Source: Sphingomonadaceae bacterium
GTDB lineage: Bacteria > Pseudomonadota > Alphaproteobacteria > Sphingomonadales > Sphingomonadaceae
Length of the DNA stretch: 64,000 nucleotides
Direction: 5' to 3'
Assembly: GCA_027533105.1 (NCBI GenBank)
Contig: JAPZTW010000002.1
Coordinates: forward strand, 124,001 to 188,000
A model generated the notes under the pieces. The model was not told the origin of the DNA and did no database searches. It worked only from the letters and a program-made list of their open reading frames with translations. Position numbers and translations under genes: made by a program. Within the stretch, counting starts at the first letter, position 1. Each line of letters begins with the position of its first letter. This document shows, one piece after another, positions 9,193 through 17,368 of the stretch.

Positions 9193-9283
9193 CGTCATCC
9201 CGGGCCTGACCCGGGATCGGTGGCCGGATTGCTTCGGCCACTCGCCAGTTAAGCCAGCGGTCCCGGGGCAAGCCCGGGACGAC
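9193..9283. repeat. Palindromic intergenic repeat (REP/BIME-like), copy 1, inside rpsB-tsf
   Basis: The 91-base element starts CGTCATCCCGGGCCTGACC and ends GGGGCAAGCCCGGGACGAC, so its two ends are inverted copies of a GC-rich palindrome. Related elements lie at 28805-28893 and 45706-45773. Here it separates the rpsB and tsf cistrons. Confidence 0.85.
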
Positions 9284-9290
9284 GCAAATC

Positions 9291-10076
9291 TTAGGCTTCG
9301 GTCGAAGCTTCTTCAGCGGCAACTTCCACCACGGCTTCTTCAACCGGGGCTTCTTCCAGCGCACCCACATCGACACCCGAATCGATCACGCCTTCGCGGC
9401 GGCCCTTGGTGGCGGCAGCGGCAACGGCGTCGCAATAAAGGCGGATGGCGCGGCTGGCGTCATCGTTAGCCGGGATCGGGAAAGCGATGCCATCGGGCGA
9501 GACGTTCGAATCGAGGATCGCCACGACCGGGATACCCAGCACGTTGGCTTCCTTGATCGCCAGTTCTTCCTTGTTGGCGTCGATCACGAACATGACGTCC
9601 GGGATACCGCCCATGTCGCGGATACCGCCCAGCGAGAGTTCGAACTTGTCGCGCTCGCGAGTCAGCTGCAGCACTTCCTTCTTGGTCAGACCGGTGGTGT
9701 CACCCGACAGCTGCTCTTCCAGCGCCTTGAAGCGCTTGATCGACTGGCTGATGGTCTTCCAGTTGGTGAGCATGCCGCCCAGCCAGCGGTGGTTGACATA
9801 GTGCTGGCCCGAAGCGCGGGCGGCCTGGGCGATCGGCTCCTGGGCCTGGCGCTTGGTGCCGACGAACAGCACCTTGCCACCGGCACGAACGGTCGCGTCG
9901 ATGAAGTCCAGCGCGCGGGCCATCAGCGGCACGGTCTGCGACAGGTCAAGGATGTGGATGCCGTTGCGGGCGCCGAAGATGTACGGCTTCATCCGCGGGT
10001 TCCAGCGGTGGGTCTGGTGGCCGAAGTGAGCGCCGGCCTCGATCAATTGCTGCATGGTGACGACGGGAGCCGCCAT
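9291..10076 (-). CDS. rpsB: 30S ribosomal protein S2
   Basis: Small-subunit ribosomal protein. The 261-residue product starts [20 protein letters not shown] and contains [25 protein letters not shown] sequence (here HILDLS), [23 protein letters not shown] and [12 protein letters not shown], all diagnostic of S2. The acidic Glu/Ala/Val-rich tail ([18 protein letters not shown]) is an extension typical of alphaproteobacteria. I chose the ATG at 10076 because the AAGGA of GGAAAGGAAATGATT then has a seven-base spacing; the ATG at 10082 would be too close. Confidence 0.96.
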   Translation of the reverse strand: MAAPVVTMQQLIEAGAHFGHQTHRWNPRMKPYIFGARNGIHILDLSQTVPLMARALDFIDATVRAGGKVLFVGTKRQAQEPIAQAARASGQHYVNHRWLGGMLTNWKTISQSIKRFKALEEQLSGDTTGLTKKEVLQLTRERDKFELSLGGIRDMGGIPDVMFVIDANKEELAIKEANVLGIPVVAILDSNVSPDGIAFPIPANDDASRAIRLYCDAVAAAATKGRREGVIDSGVDVGALEEAPVEEAVVEVAAEEASTEA

Positions 10077-10302
10077 AATCATTTCCTTTCCGGTTTACTG
10101 CCCCAAGGGGCCCTGGTGGAAAGCTGGGACCGTGCGGAGCTCCCGCTGCGGAACCGGTATGTACGCTTTCCATGTGGATTTGCCCTGACCGGAGGAAATC
10201 CCCGGCTCGGGCGAGCGGGCCCTTAGCGGCAAGTTTCCGGGGAATCCAGCCCTAATCACAGGTCAGGGGACGGCGTCACCAAGGCAAGCGCGAAAAAGCC
10301 GC

Positions 10303-10331
10303 TTGACAGCATGGAACAAATCAAGAACATT
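10303..10331 (+). promoter_or_regulatory. LexA (SOS) box overlapping a promoter
   Basis: GAAC (10314-10317), seven bases AAATCAA, then GAAC (10325-10328) matches exactly the direct-repeat LexA operator of alphaproteobacteria (GAAC-N7-GAAC, equal to GTTC-N7-GTTC on the other strand). A perfect TTGACA -35 lies at 10303-10308; with 16-17 bases spacing the -10 falls at about 10325-10331, inside the operator. LexA binding there would block RNA polymerase. The match is seen directly; SOS control is inferred. Confidence 0.75.
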
Positions 10332-10372
10332 ACGATTCAACGGAAGAACAACCGCTGTTCGGTTCGGGCAGG

Positions 10373-10404
10373 TTATCAACAGGCAATCCACAGGGCAATC
10401 CACG
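10373..10404 (+). promoter_or_regulatory. Three phased DnaA-box-like 9-mers in the leader
   Basis: TTATCAACA (10373-10381, one mismatch to TTATNCACA), CAATCCACA (10384-10392) and CAATCCACG (10396-10404) follow one another at 11- and 12-base steps, so on the same face of the helix. The last two belong to a 12-base tandem duplication (GGCAATCCAC twice). Binding by DnaA is only a suggestion. Confidence 0.3.
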
Positions 10405-10427
10405 CCCTGCAACGGGGAAACGGAACG

Positions 10428-10703
10428 ATGATCGCAGGTCTGGCTCTTGGCATCGTGGTCGCAGCATTCGCCGTCACCGGCGCGCTGATCACCTGGCGGC
10501 ACTATGGCGCGCTGGCGCTGGGTGCGCGCGGCGTTCTGGCAGCCTGCCCCGAAGTGCTGGAAATGCGCTACCGGATTGTCGAGCACGGCGGCCGCGATGG
10601 CGGCAATGCCGGCAATGACAAGGTGGTGTCGCTGCCGGTCAGGCCGCGCCTGGCCCCGCTTCACCCGGCCCTGGCTCGCTCTGCCCTGCGCGCTGCCGCC
10701 TGA
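10428..10703 (+). CDS. Small single-pass membrane protein, probably SOS-controlled
   Basis: A 91-residue protein with an N-terminal hydrophobic segment (IAGLALGIVVAAFAVTGALI) followed by a charged, probably cytoplasmic tail with CPEVLEMRYRIVEHGG and a Pro/Arg/Ala-rich end. The ATG at 10428 follows GGGGAAACGGAACG, a good ribosome-binding site. The upstream promoter contains a LexA box. I do not recognise the family. Known SOS membrane proteins such as Caulobacter SidA block division, but resemblance is limited to being small, LexA-linked and membrane-anchored. Its last 65 bases overlap the 3' end of pssA on the other strand, with no visible terminator. Confidence 0.65.
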   Translation: MIAGLALGIVVAAFAVTGALITWRHYGALALGARGVLAACPEVLEMRYRIVEHGGRDGGNAGNDKVVSLPVRPRLAPLHPALARSALRAAA

Positions 10704-11460
10704 CCCGGGCATAGACCGCCATGCCCAGCGGCAGCAGCACCAGGTAAACCACGCAGATCGCCACCAGCGTCCACCACGGTTCGGTCAGCAGTGCCGCACC
10801 GACCAGGCCGACAAAGGCCAGCAATTCGAGGCGAACCGAGCGGCGCGGCCGCAGCCGCCCCCAGGTCAGCGTCGGCAAGGCCGAAATCAGCAAGAAGCCA
10901 ACAAAGACCAGCCAGCCGCCAACCAGCAGCGGCTCACGGAATTCCTCGCGGCCGGTTTCGATCCACAGATACATCGGCAGAAAGGCCAGCCCCGCCCCGA
11001 CGGGGGCCGGAACCCCGGTCAGGAACCCGGCGGCCTTGCGCGGCTCGTCCGCCATGTCGATCCGGGCATTGAAGCGCGCCAGCCGCAGCGCGCAGCCGAT
11101 GGCAAAGGCCAGGGCAGCGAACCAGCCAAGCCGCGGCAGGTCCTGCAACGACCACAGGAACAGGATCAGCGCCGGCGCCACGCCGAAGGAAACGTTGTCG
11201 GCCAGGCTGTCCAGTTCGGCCCCGAAGCGCGACTGGGCTTTCAGCAGGCGGGCGATCCGCCCGTCGATCCCGTCCAGCACGCCGGCCGCCACGACGGCCA
11301 GGATCGCCTTCTCCCACTCACCGGTCACGGCAAAGCGAATGCCGGTCAGCCCCATGCAGAGTGCGGCGGCGGTAATCGCGTTGGGCACCATGGCCCGCAG
11401 CGTCAGGCCGCCCGGAACGCCCTTGACCGGCACGCCCTTGGGCTGGCCGCCATCCGTCAC
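10639..11460 (-). CDS. pssA: CDP-diacylglycerol--serine O-phosphatidyltransferase
   Basis: Integral membrane enzyme making phosphatidylserine, which Psd (next gene upstream) converts to phosphatidylethanolamine. The CDP-alcohol phosphotransferase signature DG-x2-GR-AR ... FG-x-ELDSLAD is visible as [13 protein letters not shown] then [17 protein letters not shown], roughly residues 62-93. Several hydrophobic helices follow. At 273 residues it is the usual size for the type II enzyme. Its ATG overlaps the psd stop by four bases. The last 22 codons, low-complexity Gly/Pro/Arg, overlap the convergent small gene. Confidence 0.95.
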   Translation of the reverse strand: MTDGGQPKGVPVKGVPGGLTLRAMVPNAITAAALCMGLTGIRFAVTGEWEKAILAVVAAGVLDGIDGRIARLLKAQSRFGAELDSLADNVSFGVAPALILFLWSLQDLPRLGWFAALAFAIGCALRLARFNARIDMADEPRKAAGFLTGVPAPVGAGLAFLPMYLWIETGREEFREPLLVGGWLVFVGFLLISALPTLTWGRLRPRRSVRLELLAFVGLVGAALLTEPWWTLVAICVVYLVLLPLGMAVYARVRRQRAGQSEPGPGEAGPGAA

Positions 11461-12206
11461 TGGCTGATGCCCTCCAGCAGCGGAGTCTGGCCCAGTTCGG
11501 CCAGGATCGTTTCACCGGCGACGATCTTCTGTCCCAGCAGGACACGCGGTTCGGTTCCGGCCGGCAGATAGACGTCAACCCGGCTGCCAAAACGGATCAG
11601 GCCAACGCGCTGCCCCACCGCCAGGATGTCGCCCGGCTTGACGAAGGGCACGATCCGGCGGGCCACCAGCCCGGCGATCTGGGTGAAGCCGATCGACACG
11701 CCATCGCCGCGCTCGATTAGGATGTGCTGGCGCTCGTTTTCCTCGCTGGCCTTGTCGAGATCGGCGTTCAGGAACTTGCCGGGGATATAGACCACCCGGC
11801 GCACCGTGCCGCCGATCGGGGCGCGGTTGATGTGAACATCGAACACCGACATGAAGATCGAAATACGCGTCACCGGTCCGGGGGACAGGCCGCGGGCGCC
11901 GCTGCCATCGTCAATCACCAGTTCGCGCGGCGCCTCGACCTGCTGGATCAGGGTCACCAGCCCATCGGCCGGGGCCACGATGAAGCGATCGTCCTGCGGG
12001 GTGACACGCACCGGATCGCGGAAGAAGGCGCAGATGCCCAGCACCAGCGCCCCGAGCGGCCAGGCCAGCGTTTCCCAGGCGAAGATCGCCGTCGCGACGC
12101 AGGCGACAGCCGCGATGGCGGCGAACTTGTGCGCTTCGGGGTGCACGCGCGGCCACTGCCAATGGGCTTCGCCGCGCCCGCGATTGTCGAGAATTTCATT
12201 GGCCAT
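11457..12206 (-). CDS. psd: Phosphatidylserine decarboxylase proenzyme
   Basis: Pyruvoyl-dependent membrane enzyme that forms phosphatidylethanolamine. The 249-residue proenzyme is of the short type. The self-cleavage Gly-Ser is at residues 207-208 ([14 protein letters not shown]), giving a short alpha chain with the pyruvoyl group. [17 protein letters not shown] is the conserved catalytic His region, and two hydrophobic segments lie near residues 25-60. It sits between the fabH-like gene (3-base gap) and pssA (4-base overlap), so the three form one transcription unit. Confidence 0.95.
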   Translation of the reverse strand: MANEILDNRGRGEAHWQWPRVHPEAHKFAAIAAVACVATAIFAWETLAWPLGALVLGICAFFRDPVRVTPQDDRFIVAPADGLVTLIQQVEAPRELVIDDGSGARGLSPGPVTRISIFMSVFDVHINRAPIGGTVRRVVYIPGKFLNADLDKASEENERQHILIERGDGVSIGFTQIAGLVARRIVPFVKPGDILAVGQRVGLIRFGSRVDVYLPAGTEPRVLLGQKIVAGETILAELGQTPLLEGISQ

Positions 12207-12209
12207 GGA

Positions 12210-13337
12210 TCAGGCTGCCTTGCGAATGAAGACGGTGCCGGCGGAATAGCCCGCACCGAACGAGCAGATCAGCGCGGTATCCCCCGCGGCCAGGTCTGCA
12301 TTGTGAAGATGGAAGGCAATGATCGAGCCGGCGCTCGACGTATTACCATAGGTATCGAGCACGGTCGGGCTTTCGTCCTCGTTCGCCTCGTGCCCCAGCA
12401 CGCGCTGGGCAATCAGGCGGTTCATGCCCGAATTGGCCTGGTGCAGCCACAGCCGGCGCAGGCTGGCGGGATCGATGCCCAGGTCGTGGGCATGATCGAC
12501 AATCATCGTCGCGACCATCGGCACCACTTCCTTGAACACCTTGCGCCCTTCCTGGACGAAGAGCTTGTCGGGCGTGCCGATCGTTTCGGGCGTGGCGCAG
12601 TTGAGGAAGCCGAAATTGTTGCGGATATTGTTCGAGAACACCGTCTTCAGCCGGGTGCCGACGATTTCCCAGTGCTGCGCCGGGGCCATGTCCTTGGCCT
12701 CGACCAGCACGGCCGTTGCCACGTCACCAAAGATGAAGTGGCTGTCGCGGTTCTTCATGTTGTTGTGGCCGGTGCAGATTTCCGGGCTGACCACCAGCAC
12801 CGAGCGGGCATTGCCCGAGCGGATGAAATCGGCCGCCGTCTGGATACCGAACGTGGCCGAAGAGCAGGCCACATTCATGTCGAAGGCAAAGCCCTCGATC
12901 CCCAGCGCCTGCTGGATCTCGATCGCCATGGCGGGATAGGGACGCTGCATGTTCGATGCGGCGCAGAGCACGGCATCGACATCCTTGGGATCGCGACCGA
13001 TCGATTCCAGCGCGGCGCGGGCCGCCTTGACGCCAATCTCGGCCATGACCGACAGCTCGTCGTCCGCCCGTTCCGGCCAGCGCGGGCCCATGATCTCAGG
13101 ATCGAGCGTCGATGCCTTGCTCATCACGTGGCGCGACTTGATGCCGCTGGCCTTCTCGATGAACTCGGCCGAGCTGGGCTGCAGGGCCTCGACCGTGCCC
13201 GCGGCAATCTCGGCCGCATGCCGCTGGTTGAACAGCTCGACGTAAGCATTGAAGCTGGCGACGAGTTCATCGTTCGAGATCGTCTCGGGCGGGGTATAGA
13301 GGCCCGTGGCCGAGATCACTGGGGTAATTTCACTCAT
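12210..13337 (-). CDS. fabH: Beta-ketoacyl-ACP synthase III family protein
   Basis: Thiolase-fold condensing enzyme of 375 residues, longer than classic FabH (about 320). The catalytic triad is visible: Cys158 in DMNVACSSATFG, His in RLWLHQANSGMNRL and Asn in DTYGNTSSAGSI. The start is the ATG at 13337 (MSEITPVISATGLYTPP); upstream in-frame ATGs have no family support. It heads the operon with psd and pssA, suggesting a role in fatty-acid or lipid synthesis. The long subtype may differ in substrate from canonical FabH, so the symbol is tentative. Confidence 0.88.
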   Translation of the reverse strand: MSEITPVISATGLYTPPETISNDELVASFNAYVELFNQRHAAEIAAGTVEALQPSSAEFIEKASGIKSRHVMSKASTLDPEIMGPRWPERADDELSVMAEIGVKAARAALESIGRDPKDVDAVLCAASNMQRPYPAMAIEIQQALGIEGFAFDMNVACSSATFGIQTAADFIRSGNARSVLVVSPEICTGHNNMKNRDSHFIFGDVATAVLVEAKDMAPAQHWEIVGTRLKTVFSNNIRNNFGFLNCATPETIGTPDKLFVQEGRKVFKEVVPMVATMIVDHAHDLGIDPASLRRLWLHQANSGMNRLIAQRVLGHEANEDESPTVLDTYGNTSSAGSIIAFHLHNADLAAGDTALICSFGAGYSAGTVFIRKAA

Positions 13338-13490
13338 GGCGGGGCTTCCTATCCGCCCCTTGCCCGCACGACAAGTCGATTGGCCCATTGACAGCGCGCG
13401 CCGCCTTCGCCAAAGGCGCGCTCTCTCGGCCGGACAGGCTCCCTTTGGGGGCCGCAATTCCGGGGCGACCCGGCACCGGCAGACTGGTGT

Positions 13491-13576
13491 GGACAGGTGG
13501 CCGAGTGGTTAAAGGCAGCAGACTGTAAATCTGCCCGCGCAAGCGTACGCTAGTTCGAATCTAGCCCTGTCCACCA
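13491..13576 (+). tRNA. tRNA-Tyr (anticodon GTA)
   Basis: Acceptor stem GGACAGG (13491-13497) pairs with CCTGTCC (13566-13572), followed by A and an encoded CCA. The anticodon arm reads CAGACTGTAAATCTG with GTA. A long variable arm (CCGCGCAAGCGTACG region) marks it as class II, and the T-loop TTCGAAT is present. It lies 41 bases before rlmB. Confidence 0.97.
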
Positions 13577-13617
13577 CCATCCCCTAGTGACCGACCGATG
13601 ATCAGGGGATTCGCCGC

Positions 13618-14424
13618 ATGAGCCGCAATAGAGACAGCAAACCCAGCCGCGCCCTGCGGGGCCGCGCAGGCCGGATGCAAGGCGGGCGCGGCTCGGGCCG
13701 GGCCAGCGCGGGCGCGGTGCGCCTGTGGGGCCGCCACGCGGTCGAAGCCGCCCTCCTCAACCCCAATCGCCGCCACCGCAAGCTGTGGGCGACGCGCGAA
13801 GGCGTTGCCTCCCTCAATGGCGAGCTGCCGGCTGATTTTCCGGTCGAGTACGCCCAGGCCGCCGACCTCGCCCGGCTGGTAGCCCGTGATGCCCCGCACC
13901 AGGGGCTGGTGCTCGATTGCGACGCGCTGGAAGACATTTTCCTCGACGAGGTGCTGGATGGTGATCCGGCCCGGCCGATCGTCGTGCTCGACCAGGTGAC
14001 CGATCCGCACAATGTCGGCGCGATCATGCGTTCGGCCGCCGCCTTCAATGCGGCGGCCATCGTCACGCAGGATCGCCACTCGCCGCCCGAATCGGGCACC
14101 CTCGCCAAGTCTGCTTCGGGTGCGCTTGAGGTACTGCCGTGGGTCCGTGTGGTGAACCTGGCCCGTGCCCTTGAGGACATGTCAGAGGCCGGTTACTGGC
14201 GCATCGGGCTCGATGGCGAAGGCCAGGTAACGCTCGCCGATGCCCTGCCCACCGGTCCGGTCGCCCTGGTCCTCGGTGCCGAGGGCGAAGGGATGCGCCA
14301 CAACATCATGCAGCACTGCGATGCCATCGCCCGGCTGCCAATGTCGGGCGCGGTGGAAAGTCTCAATGTTTCCAATGCTGCAGCTATCGCGCTATATGCG
14401 CTGACCGTTCGCTCGCAGGAATAG
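13618..14424 (+). CDS. rlmB: 23S rRNA (guanosine-2'-O-)-methyltransferase RlmB / TrmH-family
   Basis: SPOUT-class methyltransferase of 268 residues. The three SpoU motifs are in order: DQVTDPHNVGAIMRSAAAF, VALVLGAEGEGMR and LPMSGAVESLNVSNAAAIAL. An N-terminal basic Arg/Gly-rich extension (about 35 residues) precedes the small substrate-binding domain beginning LWGRHAVEAAL. RlmB modifies G2251 of 23S rRNA; other TrmH-family specificities cannot be excluded by eye. It follows tRNA-Tyr and is five bases upstream of the lipoprotein gene. Confidence 0.9.
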   Translation: MSRNRDSKPSRALRGRAGRMQGGRGSGRASAGAVRLWGRHAVEAALLNPNRRHRKLWATREGVASLNGELPADFPVEYAQAADLARLVARDAPHQGLVLDCDALEDIFLDEVLDGDPARPIVVLDQVTDPHNVGAIMRSAAAFNAAAIVTQDRHSPPESGTLAKSASGALEVLPWVRVVNLARALEDMSEAGYWRIGLDGEGQVTLADALPTGPVALVLGAEGEGMRHNIMQHCDAIARLPMSGAVESLNVSNAAAIALYALTVRSQE

Positions 14425-14429
14425 CCATC

Positions 14430-15308
14430 ATGACCTCAGCCGCCCGCCGCATCGCTGCAACCCTGGTCGCAGCGGCGACGCTGCTGCTGAGCGGTTGCTT
14501 CGTTTCACCCGGCAGTTTCACCTCGACCATCGACCTGCGCAAGGATGGCCGCTTCAGCTATTCCTATAGCGGCGAGATCTATCTGCTGGGGCTGAGCAAG
14601 CTGGCTGAGCTCCGCAGCAAGGCCAAGGATGGCGAACCCTTCACGGCATTCCCCTGCTACACCGACGATAAAGAGATCAAGGAACGCGAGTGCACGCAGG
14701 ACGAACTCGCCAAGCAGAAGGCCGACTGGGAGGAAGAACTGAAGGCTGAAGAGGCTCGCACGAAGCGCGAGTCAGACACGATGAAGGCCATGCTTGGGGG
14801 AATCGATCCGTCCAGCCCTCAGGCAGCCGAGGAACTGGCCGCGCGGCTGCGCCGCCAGGCCGGCTGGAAATCGGTCGTCTACAAGGGTGACGGGCTGTTC
14901 GTGGTCGACTTCGCGATCAGCGGCCGACTCGATTACGATTTCCAGTTTCCGACCATGGAACGCTTCCCGATGGCCAATGCCTTCGTCGTGCTCAACAAGC
15001 GCGCTGATGGGGCGGTGCGGATCGATGCCCCGGCCTTTGGCCAGCCGGCCCAAGGCAATCCGATGGGCAACATTGCACAACTGGCGGCGGTGGACGCGGC
15101 ACGTGACGCTGGCAAGGACAGCAAAGGTGACGGTGGCCTCAACCTGCCCGAACTCAACGGCACGCTCGTCTTGACCACTGACGGCACGATCCTGGCCAAC
15201 AACACCGATGATGGCCCCGTCGTCGGCACCACCGGCCAGCGACTGGAATGGAAGGTCACCTCCCGCACAATCACGGCCCCTACCGCCCTGGTGCGGCTGG
15301 GGGGATAG
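14430..15308 (+). CDS. Predicted lipoprotein of unknown function
   Basis: A 292-residue product with a lipoprotein signal: positively charged start, hydrophobic core and lipobox LLSGC with the acylated Cys at residue 23. Next come a short beta-like region (STIDLRKDGRFSYSYSGEIY) and a highly charged helical stretch around residues 65-125 with two Cys (FPCYTDDKEIKERECTQDE). A C-terminal beta-rich part ends LEWKVTSRTITAPTALVRLGG. I do not recognise a named family; the layout resembles conserved sphingomonad hypothetical lipoproteins. It lies between rlmB and argJ. Confidence 0.8.
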   Translation: MTSAARRIAATLVAAATLLLSGCFVSPGSFTSTIDLRKDGRFSYSYSGEIYLLGLSKLAELRSKAKDGEPFTAFPCYTDDKEIKERECTQDELAKQKADWEEELKAEEARTKRESDTMKAMLGGIDPSSPQAAEELAARLRRQAGWKSVVYKGDGLFVVDFAISGRLDYDFQFPTMERFPMANAFVVLNKRADGAVRIDAPAFGQPAQGNPMGNIAQLAAVDAARDAGKDSKGDGGLNLPELNGTLVLTTDGTILANNTDDGPVVGTTGQRLEWKVTSRTITAPTALVRLGG

Positions 15309-15341
15309 GCAGGGCCGCCGTCGAGCGTTAGGGGAGCCTGC

Positions 15342-16568
15342 ATGGCTCACCCCGTTTCGCCCCTCGCCCGCCCCTTCCCTGCAATCCCGCCGATCGCCGG
15401 CGTAACCCCGCGCGTCGCGCGCGCCGGGTACAAGGATTGGGGCCGCTGCGACCTGACCTATGTCGAACTAGCCGAAGGTACGGCCGTCGCGGGTGTGTTC
15501 ACCCGCAACGTCTGCTGCTCGTCCGAAGTTGAACTGGGCCGCCAGAACGTGGCGCAAGGCCACGCCCGCGCATTGGTGGTCAATGCCGGTAATTCCAACG
15601 CCTTCACCGGCTATCGCGGGCGCGAGGCGGTCGAAGCGATCATGGCGCAGGTTTCGGCCCACCTGGGTTGCCCGCCAGAGCAGGTGTTCGTTTCCTCCAC
15701 CGGGGTGATCGGGGTGCCCCTGCCCAAGGACAAGGCGAAGGCCGGGATCGAGGCGGCCTTGCTGGCCCAGCCCTGCGACTGGGAAGCGGCGGCCAATACC
15801 ATCGGCACCACCGACACCTTTGCCAAGGGAGCCATGGCCCAGGCCGTGGTCGATGGCCGCACGGTCACCATCGGGGCGATCATCAAGGGCAGCGGCATGA
15901 TCGCGCCCGACATGGCGACCATGCTGGGCTATATCTTCACCGATGCTGCTGTGGAGCCAGCCTTCCTGCAGGCACTGCTATCCGCCGCCAACCAGCAGAC
16001 CTTTTCCTGCATCACGGTCGATAGCGATACCTCGACCAGCGACACGGTGCTGGCCTTTGCGACCGGTGCGGCGGGCAATGCGCCGCTGGTCTCGTTCGCC
16101 AGTCCGGGTGCCGATGCCTTTGCCGCCGCGCTGAACGACGTTTGCCGCCAGCTATCCCACCTCGTCGTGCGCGATGGCGAAGGCGCGCAAAAGTTCATCG
16201 CCGTGACTGTCAGCGGTGCCGTGAGCGACGAAAGCGCCCGCAAGGTGGGCCTCGCCATTGCCAACTCGCCGCTGGTCAAGACCGCCATTGCCGGCGAGGA
16301 TGCCAACTGGGGCCGGGTGGTCATGGCCGTCGGCAAGGCGGGCGAACCGGCCGACCGTGATCGGCTTTCGATCGGCTTTGGCGGCACCTGGGCCGCGCGC
16401 GATGGCCAGCCGCTGGCCGATTATGACGAAGCGCCAGTCGCCGCCCACCTCAAAGGGCAGGACATCAGCATCGAGGTTGACCTGGGTCTGGGTGAAGGCC
16501 GGGCCACGGTGTGGACCTGCGACCTGACCCACGACTACATCTCGATTAACGCGGACTACCGCTCGTGA
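15342..16568 (+). CDS. argJ: Arginine biosynthesis bifunctional protein ArgJ
   Basis: Ornithine acetyltransferase, often also able to acetylate glutamate, in the cyclic arginine pathway. The 408-residue precursor self-cleaves before Thr193 in SGMIAPDMATMLGY; this Thr is the nucleophile of the beta chain. Other family marks are VVNAGNSNAFTG, a predicted oxyanion-hole region (SSTGVIGVPLP), and the C-terminal DLTHDYISINADYRS. Whether it is mono- or bifunctional cannot be told. The stop overlaps the next gene's GTG start by four bases. Confidence 0.95.
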   Translation: MAHPVSPLARPFPAIPPIAGVTPRVARAGYKDWGRCDLTYVELAEGTAVAGVFTRNVCCSSEVELGRQNVAQGHARALVVNAGNSNAFTGYRGREAVEAIMAQVSAHLGCPPEQVFVSSTGVIGVPLPKDKAKAGIEAALLAQPCDWEAAANTIGTTDTFAKGAMAQAVVDGRTVTIGAIIKGSGMIAPDMATMLGYIFTDAAVEPAFLQALLSAANQQTFSCITVDSDTSTSDTVLAFATGAAGNAPLVSFASPGADAFAAALNDVCRQLSHLVVRDGEGAQKFIAVTVSGAVSDESARKVGLAIANSPLVKTAIAGEDANWGRVVMAVGKAGEPADRDRLSIGFGGTWAARDGQPLADYDEAPVAAHLKGQDISIEVDLGLGEGRATVWTCDLTHDYISINADYRS

Positions 16569-17368
16569 GCACGGCGCTCGACGCGGCCGTGCTGGCCGTG
16601 ATCAAGGACGCGGCAGCCCGGGCGGTCATGCCACGCTACCAGCAGCTTGAAGCCCACGAGGTGATCGACAAATCGCCCGGCGAGCTCGTCACCGTTGCCG
16701 ACCGCGAGGCCGAAGTCATCCTGGCCGAGGGTCTGGCGCGGATCCTGCCCGAAGCGGCCATCGTCGGCGAGGAAGCCTGCGAGGCGAACCCCGCGCTGAT
16801 GGACCGGCTGGGCGATGCGCTGTGCTGGATCATCGACCCGATCGATGGCACCAGCAACTTCGCCGCCGGCAAGCCCCCCTTCGGGATCATGGTCGCCCTT
16901 GCGGAAGCCGGAGAAACGATTGGCGGCTGGATCTACGATCCGCTGCATGGCCGGTTCTGCACCGCGCACAAGGGCCACGGCGCCTTCATCGACGGTGATC
17001 CGGTTTCCGCGCGGACCTCTGGCCAGACCCCACCCATCGCCGCCATTTCGCTGGTCTTTGCCGATCCGGCGCGGCGCGAGGCGCTGAAGACGCACATCGC
17101 CCCGCACTATACCCTGGTCGATATCCCGCGCTGCGCGGCCGAGCAGTATCCGCGGATCGTGCTGGGGCAGAACGATATCACGATCTTCGAGCGGACCCTG
17201 GCCTGGGATCACGCCGCCGGGATCCTGTTCCTGAACGAAGCGGGCGGCAAGGTCGCGCGGCCCGATGGCGCGCCCTATCGGGTTGACCAGCACCTGCGGC
17301 CCAGCCTGATCGGCGCCGCCAGCCCGGCCCTGTGGAACGAGCTGGCCGAGCGAATGGCTGTGCTTTAG
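16565..17368 (+). CDS. Inositol monophosphatase family protein (possible histidinol-phosphatase)
   Basis: Mg-dependent sugar/alcohol phosphatase of 267 residues. Metal-binding motifs are IVGEEAC and the signature WIIDPIDGTSNF, plus the C-terminal LAWDHAAGILFLNEAGG. The start is GTG at 16565, overlapping the argJ stop (GTGA). Members of this family include SuhB/inositol-1-phosphatase and the HisN type of histidinol-phosphatase; coupling to argJ makes an amino-acid biosynthetic role such as HisN plausible, but substrate is not decided by sequence reading. Its 3' end overlaps the convergent trxA by four bases. Confidence 0.88.
   Translation: MSTALDAAVLAVIKDAAARAVMPRYQQLEAHEVIDKSPGELVTVADREAEVILAEGLARILPEAAIVGEEACEANPALMDRLGDALCWIIDPIDGTSNFAAGKPPFGIMVALAEAGETIGGWIYDPLHGRFCTAHKGHGAFIDGDPVSARTSGQTPPIAAISLVFADPARREALKTHIAPHYTLVDIPRCAAEQYPRIVLGQNDITIFERTLAWDHAAGILFLNEAGGKVARPDGAPYRVDQHLRPSLIGAASPALWNELAERMAVL

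Larger units (their letters stand above)
10077..10427. other. 351-bp intergenic region with divergent promoters
   Basis: This region separates rpsB (minus) from the small plus-strand gene at 10428. The left half should carry the rpsB promoter, but I could not fix its -35/-10. The right half holds a -35-like TTGACA (10303), a LexA box (10314-10328), a GAAC-N7-GTTC palindrome (10346-10360) and three DnaA-box-like 9-mers (10373-10404). I see no convincing gene inside; an in-frame ATG at 10311 lies within the LexA box and is unlikely to be used. Confidence 0.7.

Noticed and set aside
10311..10427. Upstream ATG at 10311 as the start of the SOS-type small gene
   Set aside because: It lies between the -35 and the LexA box, upstream of the likely transcription start, and lacks a ribosome-binding site; the ATG at 10428 has both context and a signal-anchor start.
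13491..13617. tRNA-Tyr as an integration site for a genomic island
   Set aside because: The following genes are core functions (rlmB, argJ) and no repeat of the tRNA 3' end was noticed downstream.
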